Positions 1 to 15,300 are shown, counted from the stretch's first letter. The stretch is DNA of 64,000 nt from Dromaius novaehollandiae (GCF_036370855.1 NC_088099.1:88847820-88911819), one strand, 5' to 3'. Notes: generated from the letters alone by a model not told the origin. Numbers and translations are program-made.

Positions 1-3000
1 TAGGCATTTATTATTGCCCCTCTTCCAGATGTTACTGCTCAGTAGCAGAAGAGTAGAGTCAGCAAAATGGAGCGTGTATGGGTGCCTCAGCTGTTCCAGT
101 TTAGCTCAGCAAATTAGCTTTAATCTTTGATTAGGGGACTTGGCCCAAGATGCTGGGCTGAGAATGGGACTTGCTTCAGGGCTAGCATATGTTGAGTTCT
201 TCCATAAGATGATAATTCCTTACATAGGCAGTGGTGTCTTAAACCATGGCAAAAATCACCAGATCTCTTCTCTTAGAGTCCTTACACTTCAGTGACCATT
301 GTCAATATTAGCTCTATCAGTTTAGGTTTACCTACTTATTTTGCAAACTGATTTTGAATTTATTAAGCAGAGCTGAAATAATAGGATTCGAAGAGGTTCT
401 ATCCCTCTTTTCAAGTTTGCATAGCTCCTTTTGTGCTCTGTGGCCTTCTGGAAAGAAATCTGTAAAATCAACTTTCTAAGAAGGTTGTCATCTTTCATGT
501 GCCTGCCTTCTCCGTTGGTGCTGCTGCCCACTGAGTTTCCTTTACTCATCTATTCTACCTCCTGGAAATGTGGTTATCTTACCATGCTTCCACAACTCAG
601 ATGATAAATCAACCACAGGAGTGTAAAGAAACAGTTTAGAGAGGTTTAGAAAATTAGAAGATATTTCTGAAGCACTGCTATCAATTCCTTGTCAATACTT
701 TGCATATTAGCAACATAAACAAGTAATTTACAATTGCTGTTAGAAGTGTGGAAAAGCATATTCCCCAAATATTTAGGGATAGAATAGGAGTATTGACTTT
801 TTCGAAAACGTGGCTCTGTATTAATGCAGTGGCCACTTGACTTTGACAGTCACAACTGTTCGGCCTGACACCAGAATGGAAGAAAACAGAGCAGCCCCAA
901 GGGTGATCTGCTCAGGACCTAATAGGGTACGGCAGTTCTTCCAGCCCAGTATAGCAGAGAGCGTGAGCCAGCAATAAGCACGTGTTGTGCAAAGCTCATA
1001 GGTGTTTCCAGATGGTGTCATTATCGTGGGTCTAGAAGTTCGGCTTAATTGTCTGTGTAGGCAGACAGAGCTGAGAGGAAGTCTTTGCTGTTAGCAGTGA
1101 TGTACGTCACTATTGGAAACTTATCAGCTTTTTTCTCCCTGAATTACTCATGTTTAATCATGGCTTAAACACAGCTGCTGGTTATACTGTAGTGAAGTGT
1201 GAGTATTTATTTACTTGTATAGTAATATAATAAGTTAACAAATTGTGTTATAATTAATATAGATATTATTTTATATTTGATGTGCATATTCATACATTAT
1301 TTTACAAACCATGTTTATTTTATAATAAATAATTTAGTAATCAAATTGCAAATGCATGCTTGAAGTTTTGCAAGTGGGGTAACTCCAAGAACCTTAGAAG
1401 TCATGAGGAAGGAGGGTTTCCAAAAGCTTCTGCCATGTGTACCGAACTAAGTGAATTCATACACTGTTTCAGGGCATTTTTAACTACAATAGACGTTCAT
1501 GCCACAAAAGGTCAGTGAAGTTTTTCTTTAACGGAATAATTAGTTTTAAGCGTGTAGAAAATACTTTTGGCATGTTTAATTTGCTGAAAATTTTGACATT
1601 ATTTTGCAGTTTTCCCCATTTGTATACCTATCCTAGGCTGTCCAATACCAGCTTATTTTTTACAACTTCCAAATGATATTTAGTAATCATTAGGTTCTAT
1701 CTGAGTTTATTTCTCTAAGTAAAAAAATCAGCTGATACTCAACAAGCTTTCTTGTTATATACTTGCAAATGGTCCTCAAAGAAACCTGGAAATGTTAGCC
1801 CATTCACTTAATGTATTATTATGAACTACAGGCAGCAGTGGATCACTTTTAGCTTTCTAGCTGATCATGGTATTTGTTACTACAATTCAAATATGTAACA
1901 TAACTCTTACTCCAGTCGATATCACCTTATGATTATAACTAGCCATCCCCAAGACACAATTATTTATAGTTTGTGGTTTTAGTTGGGAGGCCTTATCGAT
2001 AACCTTCACTTTTTCCTGTGACTTAAACAAACTTAAGCCTAGGATTTAGCAATAATTTGCCATTTAGTCTGTGACACATTAAAACTCTTCCTTTTTACTC
2101 CAGGACAACATTCAGTTAGTCTCCAAAGTACAGAGTGCTTTTATTAGGTCTATTAGCTTGCTGTTCACGTAGCAACAAGTATTGGGAATGTTCTGTAATA
2201 TCTTGGTTTGTGACTTGCAGCCAAATAGCAGGTGAGATTGTTGTCTCAGGCTATCCCCTTTTTACACCGAAATAAGCTCCTTCTGCATTCATTGTAATTT
2301 TCTTCTCAGCTCAATCTTTAGTCTCCATTTGCAGATAAATTGAGTTCCAGTCCTGTAGCAGCTGAAGTTCTTCCTGTACCTTTGGCTGTGTTGCAAGTTA
2401 CTAGGCATGTTTTGCTAAAATAAGGAATCTCTCGTACTCTGAACACGTTTTTTTCCTCCTGCGTATTTTAAGGTTTGATATCGTCCCAAAGGGCAAGATC
2501 TGCTTTGTCCAATGCTAAGCTAATTTTTGCTTGATGTTGAAGCTTGCTGATACTTTCTGCCTTATAATGCCATTGACCTTTGCCTGAATTCTCTGACCCA
2601 CTTTTTCACAACAGCACTTTTTTTTTGGTCCCATTTTCCCAATCCTTTCTGGGGGAAAATCCTGGTTTCTGAATGCACTACTGAGGAGGAATCGCTTATG
2701 TACCATTTCCTCCCATACCCTTCTGTATATTTTGTGCCCCTGCTTTAGATTTGTACTGACAGCATGAAGAATGAAGGCATCTAGTACGGAAAACATGCCT
2801 TTAATGAGAAGACAATTATCGTAATGTCCCCAGCTATATTGAGGCAGGAACAGCAGGGTTATTTGAGAAAAAAGAATTAAGTAGAGCCAGTAAAGTATTT
2901 CTGTGAAATGCTTTTCTATTGGAAAACGCTGCCTCGCTAACCCACCGTTTGGGAACATTTGCAGAGATGTTCTGGTTGGAACCTGTCAATTGCAATAACA

Positions 3001-3391
3001 TTTTGTTTCTGTGGCAGGGGAAAAAAGCATAATGTTAAATTCGAAGCAATCTGTTTCTATGTTTTGCTTGAAGCATATAGATTTCTTAAGCTTGAAAGCA
3101 TTTTCAAAATCTTTCTTTGAATATCTAACGATGAATCAGTACTCTTATCAAAATTGAGGTGTAGCTGCAGATAACTTGCTCTAAAATTCTCATCTTCAGG
3201 CAATTTAAAAATTACTCTGTTTTGCTCCATTGTACAGTTAAGCAGACACATGTGTTCTTTAGACATGGAACTGTGTTATGGTAAGTGATGGACAACCTTG
3301 AAAGGGCTGCTATTTTGGTTCAGTTCTGATTCTTAAGCAAAGGCTTGCCATGCTCCTCCTAGACCTGCAAAACAGACCAGAAATCTTACAT

Positions 3392-3437
3392 AAACAGGCT
3401 CTCAGGAGCCTTTCAAACAGGCTCTCAGGAGCCTTTC
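3392..3437. repeat. Tandem duplication, 2 x 23 bp
   Basis: Two perfect adjacent copies of a 23-bp unit containing AGGCTCTCAGGAGCC. The core of the unit is itself an inverted repeat (GGCTC...GAGCC), so each copy could form a small hairpin. The copies are identical, which suggests a recent slippage or duplication event. Confidence 0.9.
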
Positions 3438-4226
3438 AAAGTACAGTATGAAAAAACAGGTTTGACTTACAGAGATAAAAAGTTATAAAAGCTGAAGATG
3501 CCACCCAAAGGAAAGGAAAAGAGGAAGAAAACAGTTAAGTCCAAAACATTATGTGCCAGAGGAAAACCACTGGAGAACTTTTGACATATCCCAGAAAAAG
3601 TACAAATCTCAAGAAGGTAGAAAATGATTAGTCTTAATACAGAGCACTGATGTTAGTACATCATTTACTTCATAATATCAGAACTTTTGATCAGAGGGTA
3701 AATGCAGAGGATAAATGTTTTAGCAGTGCGTGATTTACAAAGACCTTGTAAAAGCCAAACTAGATCGTCAAGAAAATGGAGTATGAACCTTCCTACACTT
3801 AAAGAGAAAATGGAAAGAAATGTCTGGGAAAGACATTTCTTTGTTATACTGTAAAAGAAAGAATTCCTCAAATTAGGCAAAGGACTGTTTGAGAGAGGAA
3901 AAAAGTCACTTCGAAGGAATGTGACAAAGCCATTAAGATCTATCCACTCTCACTGATGTGATGTACTGATGGAAACTTCAACCCATACTTCTGCTTTAGG
4001 TATACTAAGATATCAGCAGTTGTCACAGAAACAGACAAGAGTGCAGGAACAATTTCAACCAGATGATAGAGAAGACGTACCAGTGCAATGCTAGAAAGAA
4101 AGATGAATGTTCCTAGCCACAGTCTGTAGAGATTGTTAACTGCAAAACTGTCTTAGTGCTGTGGGAAGAGATTCTAAATGCCTTGCAAAACTGAAGCACA
4201 ACATTGAAACTTTCTGCAAGAGAAGG

Positions 4227-4266
4227 CTTTTTTCTTTCTTTCTTTCTTTTTTTTTTTTTTTTTTTT
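4227..4266. repeat. CTTT microsatellite running into poly-T
   Basis: A few CTTT units are followed by an uninterrupted T run. This is a simple repeat, expected to vary in length between individuals. Confidence 0.9.
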
Positions 4267-7200
4267 GAACCAAATAGAAAACTGGAATGGATTATTAAAA
4301 TAGGAAGATGACATATTCGAGGGTGTTCAGAGAAATGTGTCAATGAGCAGCAGGTCCAAGAGACTGGAAATAAAATTAAAGGAGGAATTTGTAAACTTGG
4401 GCAGGTATCACCAAGAGACTCTTTGCACCTGCATCCTTATGAAACAGTATTATCTCAAAGCTGCCATTACAATCACAGCTAAAGGAAAGGCCTTAGTGTG
4501 CAGGTGCTCCACGACTCTTTCAAATACTTATTTTAGTAGCGTGATTTTATTTTAACCACTCTGATTTGTCTATGGATTTGCAGAACTGAACAAAGGAGGC
4601 TTTTGTAACTGTAGTCTCTCATTGGCATGTGCCTACAGGGCCTTACTGAGAAATGATACTGTGGACAACTCCATGGAAGGTATGCCCAAGCAAGTAATAC
4701 CAATATGGCAAACCTGCTTGGGCAATAGCTGTCCTTCCCCTCCTCACTCCCCCAACTACAATTTCTGCACTAACGTTCATCATTATTTTAAAGACTGGAG
4801 TCATACATATGTGCGGAAAGCTTCTAATAAGTATTTCTAGATCAAATATTTATGCCACATATGCTAGTACAAAGGCCAGAGAGGCAAAATTAAGCTTTAA
4901 AACTCTGTCTGCAGTTCTGTAGTACAAGTGGGATGGGAGGAGGGAATTACTTATCTGCTTTCTAACATACCACTCAGTAGCCCCAACATGTGGTGTTGGG
5001 GGTTTCGGGAGAGTGCACTGGCATCAAGAATTCCCACAGGAGATTCCAAATAGTGTTTCATGCCACTTAGAGCCTAGAACAAGCCTGTATAACACAGATG
5101 AGCTTTCAGAATTGTGTAAGTTATATTGCTGAGCAGGAAGAAGGCCTGGCTGATTAAAAGGTATAAATGTGGCTTTTAATTCTGCTCGCTCCTATTTCCT
5201 TATGCCTGAAGCATTTATGCAGTTCCCGTTAGGCTAGTGCAGCACCTTCCTCACACGTATTTGGAATTTAACACGCATACAGTTTTATATTTAAGGTAAC
5301 TATTTAATGAACTTCTCTGTCGTCTTGCATTGCAAGGCCCAACATAAGACATACATAGCATTTCCCACAGACAGCATTTTTAGAAAGGGTCAAAAATGTT
5401 CAGTTATAGATTCTCCAGATAATTCAAATAATAGTATATGCATAGATACATATACATACCATATATAATTTCAGGCAAAATTTCATCTGCAGATTGTTTT
5501 TAATTTTTTTCTCAGCAAAATTGGAACATTTCTAAGCTCTTTTTTCTTTATTTCATGTTTACTTCCCCCGTTCCACTCAGGGCATTGACTTTTGTACCAC
5601 AGGGAAAGCTAAAAATCTAGCAAACTGAAGGAGATCTGGTCATATTTCTTTTAGTTAAACAGATCAAAATTTATAATCTAGTTAGAAGTTTAAGGATTTT
5701 CTATGAAGATAAAGTTCTCAGAATGCCAATGTTGTGTGACTTTTTAGTTCTGATTGTTTATAATAAAGTGATTTGTACTGAAATCCACCAAGATTTTTTT
5801 TAGACCAGCTCAGTTCATAAGATATGTATGTTTCCTACCGCTGAAAAATCAATGTAAACACATCAGCTCTGGCAGGTTGTTATCAATGTTTCACAGAACC
5901 TAAAATCAACCTAAAAGATAACCTTCCAAAACTCAGAGGAAAATACACGCTTTCAAATTTGCCTGTCAGTCTATCTCAAAGGAGACAAAGCTGGAAAAAA
6001 GTCTTTAAATGTGATAGTCTCCTATGATCCATTTCTAAAATTATGTTTCCCATTGGATAGATCTTTTATCAGAACAAGACAAAGCTTTATGCTGTCTTGT
6101 CTGACAGCGAAGCACATACTTTACACAACTTGCTGCAAGGGTTATCTCATTTAAGCGACTCTGTGATCAGTATCCTGTTTCTCCCATGGGGCTCTTCAAA
6201 GGTGGCTAGTACCCAAAACAGAAGAGGTGAAAGTAAAGCATTCAAAACTACTTTTTGACATTGTTCTACATTTCCTCCATCTCGTTTATCTGTCTTACAT
6301 GTGGGGATCACAATTTCAAACCACCCAGCATCTTCTCCAGGAGAGACCAGTTTGTGGCTCAGCACACTCATAATTTGTATTACATTTTGTACATACAACT
6401 CTTCACTGTACTTCCAAGGTGAATCCAAAAAAGATGCATTCTTCAGGACCTTGGATATCAAAGGACATCAGACTGTAAAGAATATTCCAAATCCAATATC
6501 CCAAATGTATATGAAGTAGGATTCAATATATGCCCTTGTCCTGTCTGCTAGGAAACTTCCTCAGTATAACATGGAATAATAATAAGGCTGTTTATAATTT
6601 TGCCCCAGCAGAAGACAGTTGCACCTTAATAAAAAATAAGGACGTTGTCCTTTATTCCTAGGCCACTTTTAGTGGAATAGAATCAGCTTATTTACTCTGG
6701 ATAGGGGAGTTTGAAACCTGGGATGGAGATGGCTGCTGCACATTGACACAGACAGGGATGAAGGGAACTGTGTTATGTCACCTGTCTCTGTAACACTGGT
6801 GATTCAGAAACCAGAGCCCTCCGTTAACCCTCTGATCAAGGAGTCTTCCATGGCAACCTCAGAACACTACTGAAATTTGTATTAGAAAGCACAAGTTTTC
6901 TTGGCTGCACTGAAATCAAAATTGCATCCCATGAGGAATATGAAACAGAACTCTGAGCATTTCTTTTGAAAATGATAGTATTTATTCTACTGATTTCACC
7001 TTCCTTTTAGTCAGGGTTTCAGTTGTGATTATTTTGCCTCCTGTATGTCTCTGAATCTGTGATGTGGAGCCACAGCATTTTTACATACAACTTTTCACTG
7101 TGCCTCCAAGGTGAACCCAGAGAAAGATACTTTATGGGATAAGTTCTTCAGGGCCTTGGTATCCAGGGAAGTCAGATTTTGAAGCTATATCAGTTATTAC

Positions 7201-10057
7201 TCTTAGTAAACCACTGCAAGGATGGGGGAGGATTGTTTTTGATATTGTTTGACTCTTCATTGACTTTGTGGCTGCTAGTTAGTCATGCCTAGCATGAGGA
7301 AAATTTGGAGCAGCTACAAGACCACAGCTCATGCACTGGTAGAGATTCTCCTACAGGACTTGAGTGGGAGCTGATGGAAAGGCTATTCTGAGGAGCTATT
7401 TAGAGTGGAAGGATTGTGGGAAATCAGTGCTTGAGAGCTGTGCTGAAGTGAGTGTTTTCAGATAATACACCTTCATGGAACTGAATCTGAAACTAATGGT
7501 CCCAGAAGGAAAAAGCTTTAACTGATGATGACCAATCTTGAATAATGGCTGTAGGATGAGAAGGAGTTTGAGGAGTTCCATATAATATGGGATGATTTGC
7601 AATGCTTTAGAAGTATTAACGAGTCTTAAGTTAATGAGAAATACACGTGTTAACAGCATCAGCTCTTGAGGCATTCAGTCCCAAACAGAACTGTTGTCAG
7701 GACTTTAAAGCAGCCTTCACTCTAGATGGAGTACAGGGCCACATTATACAATCTTTTGGACATGTCTGACATTCACGACAGTAAATTTTTTAGTCTAGGT
7801 GAAGAGTATGGAAGGGTAATGTATAGGATAGTGCACAGGATATGGATACCTCCACAGCCCCACCTTTACAGGGAGTATGGAATTTGCTTCTTTTACCATT
7901 AGAATAAGACAAAAATAACTGAAAATCAGACTGGAAGTAACTCAAGACCTCCGTCTATAAAAACAAAGCAGTCACATTTGCATCATCTTTTGCAGTACAC
8001 AATTTGTGAAAAAATTTTTTTGACCTTCTCATCTTTCCTCCACCCTAGTGTCTTCAGTTTTCTGCTTATTTTATTGTTATTGATACAGTAGAAAATTATC
8101 AGATTTAAATACCCATTAGCTACTAAAATTTGAAACCCGCTATGGCACAAAGCAAAATAAAGTCTCAGAGCCTCAATTTTCTTCTCAGTGCTAGTGTTTC
8201 TGGCAATCCCATGTGAGCTGTTAGCATGATGAATAAACACGCAGTGAATTGGTTCATTAGGGTAGAACTATAGATCTCTCCTGATGTTTCCTTTATTCCT
8301 TGAAAAAGAGGTTTCATTGTTTCTATATATTTGGCTCTTACAGCTGTGATGTTGCAAAGCAAAACAAAATGCCTTACAACAAAATGCTTCTGCTTATAGA
8401 AAATACAAAAATAGGAAGCTGAAAAGATAAATGTGATGCAAATTGAATGCTTTATCTTGCTGATTGCCAGGCATATTTACTTGGAAGGGAATTCTTTCAT
8501 AAGTTGTGAAGTTACAATGGCTTGTTGGAAATATGTTCTCATCAAAATCACAACTTAATATTTAAAGATAAAAGAGGAATGCTACAGTTTAATATTTGTT
8601 CTACGCTGGAATCAGGCACAATAGTGCTATTTCTCTATAATATCTACCACTCCCCATCCGAAGCTGTCTAAAACATTTTAGTCAGTTAAGCTTCATTGCA
8701 CATGTACAATGCCAAAGTTTTCTCCAGCCATTGGGCAGATGGAGGAATGTTATTGACAGACATTAAAATGCCCTTGCCAGAGCATTCACTGACAATATTC
8801 GCTTTATTTTAGTGTTTTTTTTTTTCATAAGGCATGTTCTGTGGCATTGATTGCTTTTGAATTTAAAGTAGTGTTTTTACTTTGTTTTACAGTGTTAGCA
8901 AATTACTCTGATGTTAATTATTTTTATTTATGTAATGCCTAGACATCGCAGTTACGAAAATCCCACTATTTGATCCATGGTGATGATCACTACCTATCTC
9001 AGACAGCTTACCTGTTCAATTAGACACAATAAGTTTATGGAATAGGAGAAGATGTTAAAGACAAAGAAAAAAAAACCCAGATTTATAGAAAGGGAATGTA
9101 TAAATCTGAAGTGACCTGTGCAGCTGGAGCCCAAAGCAAGGACCATTATTCCTCGCTGAGTGTCCTAGCCAGAAGATCACACAGGTAGATTCCAGTCTTT
9201 TCAGTGATATTTTAAACTAAACATTTGCCAAAAGGTGTGTAATTTTTGGAACTCATAAGCATAAAAGATGTTAGAGGTAATGTACCAATGAGGACAGAAC
9301 GTGCCCCCTCTCCTATTCTTTCCCCTTGGGCAAAAAGAAAATGAGAGCCTTTTAAATTATCTTTTAAATTCCCCCTGAATGGAATTACCGAACACAATAT
9401 TAACAATGTTTTTATCAGTTATTTATGTAAGACATCTGATCTGAACAGGGATATTTGATTTGCTGCTAAAAATGCCAGACATATCTATGGTAAGGTACAT
9501 AACATTGCTGACAACAGTGGATCTGTGTAGTTAAAGTGCAGATGTATACCTCTTTTGAGCCCTAGTTTCCAGACTTCAGTGCTCTTCATATTGTTCTGCA
9601 GAAATACATTTCCTAAAATGACTATAGCAGTCTGCTAAAAATGCTTCAGTTTTGCCAGTACTTTATAGGAGATTCTATAGTGACAGGCCAATATGCAAAG
9701 TCAATAGTCAACAAGTGTCCACAAGAATACATGAAGGTACATGGAGACTTTTGTCCTCATGAGAAGCAAAGCTGAAAACTGGTTGTGCTCCTTGATGATT
9801 TTGCAAAAAGATTTTTTTTTAAGGGGAGAGCCAGCAAACATGACCTTCTGCACAAATTCCAATTAGATAGAATCATACCATTCTGTCTGATTTTTCACAT
9901 AAATCCTATTGCAAGTGGACCAAGTGCTTTATGTTTCATTCCCCTAAATATTGTATGCTAAATATAGCATCAGTCCTTGTGTTTCATTCTGGAATAGTAG
10001 GTGATAAAAAATACTTATTTATACTTTGACCAGGGCACCAAGTGGACAGTGTTTGTC

Positions 10058-10085
<28 letters not shown>
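10058..10085. repeat. Poly-T run (28 bp)
   Basis: Uninterrupted homopolymer. No retroposed gene body was recognised beside it, so it is not obviously the reverse-strand tail of a retrocopy. Confidence 0.9.
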
Positions 10086-10089
<4 letters not shown>

Positions 10090-11889
10090 AAATGTGTTAT
10101 CTGAACATAATATTATTGTCACTTTTACTTTGCCTTTAAAAGGTTTTCCACAAATACATAGGAAAAGAACACTAAATCAGAGAGCTGCTTGCAGAGCAAA
10201 CAAAATCTAGAAGCATATGTTGATAACAGTGGCTTTAGTTTTCCATCTCTGAAATCCAAATAGCAAACAAGCAACTGAAATGCAATACAAAACATTTTAA
10301 CATCCCACCCACTGCAAAACATAGAATCTCATTTACTCTACATACCTATGAAAATACTCATATATCTAGTTGCTGGCAGAATTTTTGCCTCATGATTATC
10401 AAAACGAGTGCTAAAAATCATGTGATGATGAGCTTATTAATGCCAAAATGTGTGTTTTTCTATCATTGGGCTTTGCTAAGACTTGGTGTCCAAGAAAGAT
10501 GATCCTTTTAATTCCAGAACTGAAAGTCTGTTTTTCCTCTTTCTGAAAACGTGCTGAATTTATGAGAGTACCAAATGAACAGTTTAGTGTTGATTGGAAT
10601 AGCTTCACCATGCGAAAGTCTTCACAAAGAGAAAATGATCTTTAACAGCAAATAAAAAATTAAAAATAAACCTAAAGTTTGGTCTAGTACCTGATAATTT
10701 TCTATTGGTTTGTCTGTTCCACTTTCACTACTATTTTTATAACTTTTCCATTATGTTTAAAAACCTGTATTTTTTTTTCCTCTCTATCACAAGCCATTGC
10801 GTAGTATTTTGTGCATCTAGACAGTAGTGGCAGAACCGAGTAGTTTGGAAATGATCAGTTTTTATTGAAAAGCATCACACACACACACGCACAGAAAAAA
10901 ACCTTGTAAAGATTTCATTAACAGTGATAGTGACTAAAGTTAAAGTCTGTAATCAAATTTTCATTGATCATGTGAAAATTATTTTCTAAATTGACATCAT
11001 ATGCCTGTGAGTTTGCTTGTTAATGCCTGTCATTGAGTGCTGCAAACCAGAACAATAACGAATCTAGTATTTCTGAGCACATTAGTATCTATAGTTTCAG
11101 TTCCAAACAGATTGCATATTCAGTCTTTGATGCTATTCATGTAGGGTCAAGTAACATAGCTTGATTATAATATTTCAACAGAAGGTTCATTCAGGTGTGT
11201 TTGGACATTGTTAAAAAAAAACAAAAGCATTTTAAAATGAGATTGCAGTTTGCTAAACAGTTTGCTAAAATGAGCATCACTGATAGGACAGAAAAGCTGC
11301 TTTGGAAAGGTTGTTAAGGACAACCATACAAAACACACAATTTACAACTTACAGTGCAAATTGTTATAAGCCACAAATGAAAAAGCCTGAGATTCCGAGT
11401 GTAAAAGGTGAAATATGACTACTTAATCAATGCACAGCTTGTGCTCCAATTAAGCGCAACATTACTGTTCAAAACTTTCAGATCATAAACAGTAGCATCC
11501 CAAGAGTGTCTAATAAGCACATTGGATCTGAAAGAGTTTTCTAACCCCTGTACCTTCTTGATAAAGCTTTTTTCTTCCATGACTTAGACTTGTTTCTTCT
11601 TTGTTGACTTTTTATCTTACTTCCAACACATGGTAATTCTTGAAACAAAGGTAAGGTAATAGATCCATACATTGGAGAACAGAGGATAATCTAATACTTC
11701 ATTTTAACTTGCTTTACAAAGGTGAAGTTAGAATAGAATTGATCCCTACACCAGAAAATCAAACATTATCTATATGCCAGTTAAGTCCCAGACAAGAGTT
11801 GTGCAGTACATAGGTCTTTTTCAGGGCTCATTTTCCCTTCGAGCCTACAGTCTTGGAAAAACTATTTTCACTTTACAGAGTCCATGACG

Positions 11890-12344
11890 TTTCATTATCT
11901 TTCGGCTAAACTACCAACACCAAAAAAGTGTCTCTGTCCCTGCGTGAATGGAAGAGAATGGACTGAGAAGAGAGATGTTGGCAGTGATCTCTTTACATGA
12001 TATAGAAGCACCTCCTCCTGAACACGCAAGCTTTTTCCTGTGTCGATGAAGGTAGCATGCTCCTGCGTGGGCCCCACCACCCTGTGGCAGGTACAGGTGG
12101 AGCAGCAGCTAGGACGAACACCTGCATTTTGTTCCACATGCTCCGCCGCAGCTTCTTCAGCTACTTGTGCTTGGTGCGTGGGATTGAGGAGCTGGAGAGG
12201 AAAGGTATGAGATGCAGGGAATGGGGGAGCTCAAGGCCTATAAGCAAAGTGCTGTACATTGAGGCTACTGGAAGCCTAGACCAGGAGAGACAGAGACATG
12301 AAACAACTTCCAGCTCTCCTGCTAACTTTGACAATGCATACTAA
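11890..12344. other. GC-elevated patch with overlapping short ORFs, unidentified
   Basis: This stretch is clearly less AT-rich than its surroundings. It carries overlapping open frames on both strands: 95 codons on plus at 12057-12344 and 80 codons on minus at 11895-12137. I recognise no domain. It could be an old repeat fragment, a decayed exon or a regulatory patch. Neither frame is supported well enough to call a gene. Confidence 0.25.
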
Positions 12345-15300
12345 GTAATACATAGTTTGACATGTATATAGATGATGGAGGATGGAGTACTGAATTCTTG
12401 CATTTCGGTATCTCCTTGCCATTTTGGATTTATGTTTAATATGGGTATTCTTTACAGCAGGAAGACATTTGCAACCTGTTCCCAAATACACACTTTTTGT
12501 GTTGGCCATAGCCTTCTTAATGTTTTAAAATGAATTGTACTGGACCACCCATTAATCAAATGTCCTACAAAAGCCAGGATATGTAGAAATCTCATGAATT
12601 TTGCACCTACTACCAAGCAGAAAAGTACTTCCAAATACATTTAACCCTTTATTGGTGTTGCAAAGTGCTTCCTAGCTTTCAGAAAAATTGAAAGAGTCTC
12701 CTTTAAAGATTTCCTGTCCGTCATTGCTGTGTTATTGTTCCATTTAAACAAATTAGTAGGAGAAGAAAACATAAGCAGACTTTCAAGAAAAAAAATCTTC
12801 TGACTTATTCTTAGGTCTGAAGAATATGTTTCAGTACCAGAAAATGCTTTCAGAGGTGTAACAAAACCACAGCTGAATTGCAATAGTCTTTTCCAGGTAT
12901 ACAGAACTTATTCATATCAACAGAAAGGCCATTGCTGTTTCAAGCTAGTTAATAAAAAAAGCAACAAGAAAAACAAGAAAATTCCCCTCAACTCCCTTCT
13001 GTCTATAGTACTTTTGTTAAATGCTCGTACAAGAGGTAACTATTTTTTGTTTGAGAACATCGGAAAAGAGAAGCAATCATAATGAGAATAACCATGAAAT
13101 GAGAACAAAAATGAATAAGAATATCGTAAGGAGAAGTGCATTACTCAAGCTTTAATGACCTGCATCCCAGCAGTGGTAGTTATTCAGTGTAATTCTTCTC
13201 AGTAGAATTGGAAGAGAAGAGGAAGGAGTAATTCTGAGCAAGGTCTGGACACATCAGTCTACAGTGAAGCTGGTTTCCTCTTGCTTTAAACACTTCTATC
13301 AGAGAAATACTCTATATTATTCATGCTGTCCTCCAAAGTCTATCTAGTGAGCTGTCCACACATTGCAAGTGCCAGAAAGTACTGGAAAAGTCAGTACTGG
13401 GTAAAATAAATGGGATAATCTTTAAGATCTAAAACACTAATGAATGCAGGTGAAGACTGATAAGGCCCCTTTCTTTCAAAGCAGGGTGGGGATTTCTCTA
13501 TTGTTCTGAGGTTGGTTGTGCAGGAATAAAAATAAGGACAGGCAATCTGAAGAAGTTAAAGGGCTGCTGTCTGATTCTGGAGCATATCTGAGTTCAAGAC
13601 TGTCTTACTAGTAGCTTGAGTAGCCCTAGCATTGTCAGTTTTTTCCTTTCTTCCTGAACAAAACCTGCTGGCTTGCTAAAAGTCAGAAAAGGAACTTACT
13701 CTGTCTCAGCCACTGTCTGCCTTGTACTTAGCTAGAATTGGGGAACGCAGAAAAGCCTTAATACTTCCTTTCCTGGAATGCCATGTTGGCTGTAAGTGAA
13801 GTGGCGAAGCACAAGGAAGGCTCTCTTGCACAGTGGCATCCACACACACCTATGCATACATTTTTTTCAGCCAAAAACTTGCTAGGATAGGTGAACTTAC
13901 AGATATATTCATCTTCCCAAACCATTTTAACTTTTGCACCCTTCCCCATTTTAAGAGTTGAAATGAGCTAACATCACCTGATAAGCTCAATGCTAAGATA
14001 TTACATAGGCAACAGAACTGGTAATATATCTCATTATTTTAACATTACTTGATTGGTTAGCCCTTGCTGACTTTGCAGTACTTTTTCAGGTAGGCTAGCT
14101 AAATCTGAAAATTGTCTATTGATGACTGAAGTGGTCATTCATAATTTTATTCTCCTTTCATTGTAATATTTTTGCTAATTTAAATGAAATTGAGCCATGA
14201 GGCAGCAGAGTATGTGAAATGAATAATGTTCATAGAATTGAGCTATGTGAACTTTGTTTTTAGAAAAGTAGAAAATCATCAGAAAACATCAAAAATACAC
14301 TATGAAACTTTATAATGAAGTCTAGCATAAGAATACTGACTAAATTTGTTTATTTGTAAGTAAGGTTTAATTTTACTCATAAATATTAATTAATTTGATT
14401 AATCTGTAGGAGTAAAAGTCAGTTATTTCAATCACAATGTGTTTCATGCTGCTCTCTGAATAAATCTAGGATTTGGCTTGCATTTCAAGCAAAAGTATTA
14501 TCCAGACTATGGACTGTTTTCCCTTCAGGAAAAAATTCAGAATATGTGTTAGTTGGTAAATGATACACTGCCAACATAACTTTCTCTGGCACCTGTCCAT
14601 TAGCTCAAAAAAAAAAAAAATAGCATTGTCACCCTGATTGGCAAAATAAATTAATTAGGATCAGAAACTTTGTTGTCTCAACTATTACTGAGCTTCTAAA
14701 ATTACAGTATAATAATCACACAAAAATGACAAAAGAATTTCTGTTAATGAAAACAGAAGCCATGCAATCTTTTGTCTCAAAATCTTTATTTTGCCCAGTG
14801 TACTCAAACAAGATGAATATTTATGCATTCCATCCTTTTATTAGCTTGTGTACAATATTGGGATTTTTGGCCAAATGATAAAGAAGAGGCAAGCAGAGTG
14901 CAGCTGCCGTAGCTTCTTACAGCCTTACTGCAGGTCTGATGTTCAGTCTTGACTCACATATGTCCCCAAAAGAGCAGTGAACTCAAAGTCATGTCCTTTG
15001 TAATCAGCCAAAGTTGAAGAGGCCAACAGAGTACCAGACCACTGTTCTCTTAAGCGAGGAGGATGCGGGGACCCAGCTGTGACCCAGCTAAGCACTATTC
15101 ATCCCCCAGCATTGCAGCCCTCTTTTGGAGATAATGGAACTCAGCACTGTGATTTATTTAGGGCAGGGTGTGCTCTCCAGCTCTGTGCACTCTGGTCCCA
15201 GTATGCAGAAATGAGTATCTGTACTAAAAAGAAGTCCTTTATTTCAAGATGTTCTAGTTTTCACGACTTAGCTAAGTTTAAATCAGGCAGGGAATAAAAT

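Larger units (their letters stand above)
1..11889. other. AT-rich non-coding stretch
   Basis: No gene was recognised on either strand. All open frames are short (147 codons at most), lack recognisable domains and lie in AT-rich DNA. The longest, on the minus strand around 2515-2958, has no family resemblance that I can name. The stretch holds a 23-bp tandem duplication near 3.4 kb, a CTTT/T tract near 4.2 kb and a T run near 10.06 kb, listed separately. No RNA gene or CpG-rich promoter was seen. It is probably intergenic or intronic. Confidence 0.6.

Noticed and set aside
2515..2958. Minus-strand frame of 147 codons
   Set aside because: No domain, no splice context and no similarity I recognise. 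Long for AT-rich DNA but unsupported.
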